Positions 5,895 through 8,030 of a stretch of 8,030 nt of DNA are shown here, piece by piece. The stretch comes from Dehalococcoidia bacterium. GTDB lineage: Bacteria > Chloroflexota > Dehalococcoidia > GIF9 > UBA5629. The DNA lies in the NCBI GenBank assembly GCA_007280145.1, contig QYPU01000035.1:1-8030 (forward strand). Direction: 5' to 3'. The translations under genes were made by a program, and so were the position numbers. Every line of letters begins with the position of its first letter. Positions within the stretch are counted from its first letter, which is position 1. The notes under the pieces were generated by a model, which ran no database searches, had not been told where the DNA came from, and worked only from the letters and a program-made list of their open reading frames with translations.

Positions 5895-6755
5895 CTATCT
5901 GGAGAGAGCCTTTCGGAGGATACCCCGCCACCCCAGTGTCCAGGGAGAGCGGTCGAGTTCAATTCCAAATTCTTCGCTAAAGCGGCCGATAATAATTCGT
6001 TTAACCTTGCTATTCAAGTGAGTATCATCAAAAGCATATTCGTCGCACATAAAACCATTTCTGTCACAAACCGCTGAGTATACATCGAGGAATTTGTACC
6101 CTCTTTCTCTACGCAGTAACTTTAACTTCTGGTTGAACTCTCCAGTTATCATGCCGCGCATTCCTCTTGAAGCATAGTGTGGAGAGCCAAAAGTATTCTC
6201 AGCCCTTCCAGCCGGCGGAACACTGTAAACTGCAAAATTGATGCCAAGCTGACTCAATTGGTTCAAGACATCTCCGTAATTTGCTATCGTTTTATCAATC
6301 AATTCACTTATCGTTGATTTTCCTTTATTCTTTTCGTACTGGTTGTATATATGAATCCTGCAGTCAATCTCGCCGAACACCAGAATGAAAATATCCCTTC
6401 TATTGCTCTTCGCTACAATTTTAAACAACTGTTTGTTGGAGTTTGTAGTGCTGCTCTTCCTTTGAAGATTATATGCTGTAGATGGGCCAACACGGTGTAT
6501 GAGAACATATAAACTGATATCTTTGAAGGCTTGGACATGGCTGTCTCCTATCACATGGATTAGAGGCTGGCCGCCTATTCGAGCAAGCAAGGCGATGGCA
6601 TATAATCTGACCAGCTTAATCACCTGTTTAATCCCATGACGAATAATCAGGTTATGCGCGAACGAAGCCCATGATGAGATTCGTCTGCCCATGCGTAGCC
6701 CCTCGTGTGCCGTCTTAAAAGAATACGGTAGAAGAGTTTGGTTTTGATGCGTCAC
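5895..6755 (-). CDS. SGNH/GDSL-hydrolase-like protein
   Basis: Predicted SGNH-fold protein of 286 residues. The longest frame begins at ATG 6767, but GGAGGTGAT (minus strand, 6757-6765), an almost perfect anti-16S match, would then lie inside the coding sequence; it is ideally spaced for the GTG at 6755, which I choose. Numbered from that GTG: block I HVIGDSHVQAF with nucleophile Ser72, block III as LVFGEIDCR (125-133), and block V DDTHLN with Asp243 and His246. The usual GxND Asn is replaced by Ile in GEID. The GDSH...GEIDCR combination occurs in SGNH-like proteins of surface-polysaccharide loci, by my recollection. A mildly hydrophobic stretch (about residue 45-58) precedes block I, but no clear signal peptide is seen. 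Possible role: esterase or acyl-group transfer/removal on a glycan. It is transcribed away from the adjacent methyltransferase gene. Confidence 0.75.
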   Translation of the reverse strand: MTHQNQTLLPYSFKTAHEGLRMGRRISSWASFAHNLIIRHGIKQVIKLVRLYAIALLARIGGQPLIHVIGDSHVQAFKDISLYVLIHRVGPSTAYNLQRKSSTTNSNKQLFKIVAKSNRRDIFILVFGEIDCRIHIYNQYEKNKGKSTISELIDKTIANYGDVLNQLSQLGINFAVYSVPPAGRAENTFGSPHYASRGMRGMITGEFNQKLKLLRRERGYKFLDVYSAVCDRNGFMCDEYAFDDTHLNSKVKRIIIGRFSEEFGIELDRSPWTLGWRGILRKALSR

Positions 6756-6818
6756 AATCACCTCCATTTTACAACATTCCTATGGTATCTTTCAGCTTAA
6801 ACGCTCGTGCTCCAGGAG

Positions 6819-6847
6819 TTGAAAAAGGGAAGACTCTTTGGTATTGT
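6819..6847 (+). promoter_or_regulatory. Sigma-70-like promoter for the downstream methyltransferase
   Basis: TTGAAA (6819-6824), exact 17-bp spacer, TATTGT (6842-6847): five of six and four of six consensus matches. Expected transcription start is near 6854, giving a short leader with AGAGG (6868-6872) before the ATG at 6878. This placement argues against the upstream in-frame ATG at 6782 as the start. Confidence 0.45.
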
Positions 6848-6877
6848 GTCCATGCTATCTTGTCTGCAGAGGTTGCA

Positions 6878-7714
6878 ATGAATGAATCACTGAGCACGGA
6901 AGAAATGAAAGGAAAGATCGATTGGGAGTGGGATGATGGGCATGTGGTGCCGGAGGTGGTTAATCCAGAGGTAGAGTTCTTGTTTCGCAGGATGATTGAG
7001 GCTACCTATGAGAAGGTAAATCCAAGACAGGGAGAGAAAATATTGGATATTGGATGTGGTAGGGGTACTGACGGCGTAGAGCTGGCTAAAAAAGGTGCGA
7101 TGGTTATTGGACTTGAACCTTCGAGCATAATGATAGCGCATGCCAAAAATCATATTGCTGAAAATAATGTAAATATGGCTTTAATTCATGGTGTGGGTGA
7201 GTACTTGCCGTTCGGAGTTCGCTCTCTGGATAAGGTTATGTGTAAAGGGGCATTAGACCACTTTCTTGACCCAGAAATGGTTATGAGGCAAATCGCTACA
7301 GTGTTGAAACCTGGAGGGGAGGCAATAATAGCTATAGCTAATTTTGAAAGCCTTGGCTTCAAATTAGGGAAGAAGGTATGCTTGCTGAGGAAGGTGCTTG
7401 GCTTCAAGGATGGCAAGGGAAGGCTGCCGTGGGAGATACCCTCCGACCATACATATAAATTTGACTATCACCTTATCAAGCGGATGGCAAATAACCACCT
7501 TAAAGTGGAACAGGCGATTGGTGTATCGTTGCTTTTTGGACTTCCGTGGTGGGGTACGTTCCTGGATAAGTGTCCCCGAAGCATCTCGTCCTGTATCTTA
7601 AATACATTGGACAAGATAGCTCGCCATCTTCCTTCTTTGAGTGATGTGGTTATACTGAGATGCAGGCCCAGGGATGAAGGCTTAACTCTAATCCAGGGGA
7701 ATTCTACTTCTTAA
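6878..7714 (+). CDS. Class I SAM-dependent methyltransferase (Methyltransf_11-like)
   Basis: Small-molecule or glycan methyltransferase of 278 residues with a Rossmann-like SAM domain. The frame extends up to ATG 6782, but the extra 32 residues look unlike the family, and AGAGG lies 5 bases before ATG 6878 with a promoter candidate between the two. Seen: motif I KILDIGCGRGTDGVELAKKG (54-73); the acidic strand-2 end VIGLEPSS with Glu80 binding the SAM ribose; a motif IV region DKVMCKGALDHFLDP (118-132); and VLKPGGEAIIAIAN (142-155). After about 160, a lid-like region contains HTYKFDYHLIKRMANNHLKV. The substrate is not identifiable. Its neighbours, an SGNH-like protein and another methyltransferase-like protein, suggest tailoring of a surface glycan or secondary metabolite. 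Its 3' end overlaps the convergent gene by 11 bp. Confidence 0.88.
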   Translation: MNESLSTEEMKGKIDWEWDDGHVVPEVVNPEVEFLFRRMIEATYEKVNPRQGEKILDIGCGRGTDGVELAKKGAMVIGLEPSSIMIAHAKNHIAENNVNMALIHGVGEYLPFGVRSLDKVMCKGALDHFLDPEMVMRQIATVLKPGGEAIIAIANFESLGFKLGKKVCLLRKVLGFKDGKGRLPWEIPSDHTYKFDYHLIKRMANNHLKVEQAIGVSLLFGLPWWGTFLDKCPRSISSCILNTLDKIARHLPSLSDVVILRCRPRDEGLTLIQGNSTS

Positions 7715-8030
7715 TTAACAAGACAGACAGGATACTGTATTTACCTTCTATTTCATGCATCTCGCTTATTTCATTCTTATGCTTATCCATTAGTTTGTCT
7801 ATGGCTTGGGTAACTTCTGGCCAGTCATCATATTTATAGTCGTGGAGACCGAGAATACCTCCTGAAACAAGATTAGGCCAAATAATATAGAAGTCATTGT
7901 TTACATAATCTTGTTGATGGCAGCCATCAACAAATCCAAAGATGAACTTCTGTTCTTCGTTGAATTTGACCTTTCTGGAGTCTTCTTTAATGGTTATGAT
8001 ATTGTCGAAGCCTCGGGTCGTTTCCTGGTA
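7704..8030 (-). CDS. Methyltransferase-like protein (Methyltransf_24 type), C-terminal part, 5' end outside window
   Basis: An open frame on the minus strand runs from the window edge to a TAG at 7704-7706 (108 residues) with no internal stop. It lacks its start because the gene enters from the right. Seen: FIFGFVDGCHQQDYVNNDFY (29-48), closely like the family pattern FIDGDHxYxxVxxDL; then IIWPNLVSGGILGLHDYKYDDWPEVTQAI (49-77), matching the post-motif stretch WxxLxPGGxxxxHDYxxWPGVxxAVD of Methyltransf_24/cephalosporin-hydroxylase-like SAM proteins. Cys39 stands where Asp is common in DGDH. The ending YSILSVLLIKK is a typical final strand. The SAM-binding glycine motif is expected beyond the window. 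It overlaps the convergent methyltransferase by 11 bp. Probable O-methyltransferase acting on a sugar or metabolite. Confidence 0.75.
   Translation of the reverse strand, partial: YQETTRGFDNIITIKEDSRKVKFNEEQKFIFGFVDGCHQQDYVNNDFYIIWPNLVSGGILGLHDYKYDDWPEVTQAIDKLMDKHKNEISEMHEIEGKYSILSVLLIKK

Noticed and set aside
5802..6077. Plus-strand ORF across the proC end and SGNH gene
   Set aside because: It overlaps two convincing genes and has a composition typical of a shadow frame.
6782..6877. ATG 6782 as start of the methyltransferase
   Set aside because: The extra 32 residues do not resemble the family, and a 17-bp-spaced promoter candidate and a ribosome binding site lie inside this stretch.
1..8030. 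CRISPR arrays, tRNA or rRNA genes, transposases, integrases
   Set aside because: No regularly spaced repeats, cloverleaf-like segments, rRNA motifs or transposase/integrase motifs were seen on either strand.

Overview
Bacterial chromosomal DNA with two housekeeping anchors, the 3' end of leuS at the left edge and proC in the middle, with accessory genes between and after them. Taxonomy cannot be fixed from this window. Moderate G+C, strong purine-rich ribosome binding sites, a SlyD-like lipoprotein, a non-canonical ClpP-like protease and an acyl-CoA dehydrogenase would fit an anaerobic bacterium such as an uncultured Chloroflexota (Dehalococcoidia-like) lineage, but this is a low-confidence guess.

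Layout. (1) <1-596: end of leucyl-tRNA synthetase. (2) 760-2180: an AT-rich two-gene operon, an unrecognised 181-residue protein followed 11 bp later by a beta-order DNA N6-adenine/N4-cytosine methyltransferase with DPDY in place of DPPY. It looks like a small mobile restriction-modification or modification module, though no endonuclease motif is visible in the partner. (3) 2181-2492: a gene-free spacer that holds a decayed copy of the start region of the downstream ClpP-like gene, and possibly a second, weaker remnant. (4) 2493-3636: a SlyD-type FKBP prolyl isomerase with a lipoprotein signal, then a ClpP-like serine protease with recognisable Ser and His but no Asp at the usual third position. 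(5) 3637-3801: a short spacer with a frame encoding a transmembrane segment that overlaps the next start by ATGA. (6) 3802-5034: an acyl-CoA dehydrogenase with the catalytic Glu apparently in the alternative (isovaleryl/long-chain type) position. (7) 5075-5875: proC. (8) 5895-8030: an SGNH-hydrolase-like gene on the minus strand, a divergently transcribed SAM methyltransferase, and a second methyltransferase-like gene on the minus strand that runs off the right edge. This last block resembles the edge of a surface-glycan or natural-product modification cluster.

How the genes may work together: genes 2493-5875 are all on the plus strand with short gaps and could be one or two transcripts (protein folding and proteolysis, acyl-CoA oxidation, proline synthesis), but they do not form an obvious pathway. 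The modification module is the clearest foreign element. The duplicated ClpP-like start region beside it marks local rearrangement. Several starts were moved from the longest ORF to internal codons because of ribosome binding sites: 3064, 5075, 6755 (minus) and 6878.
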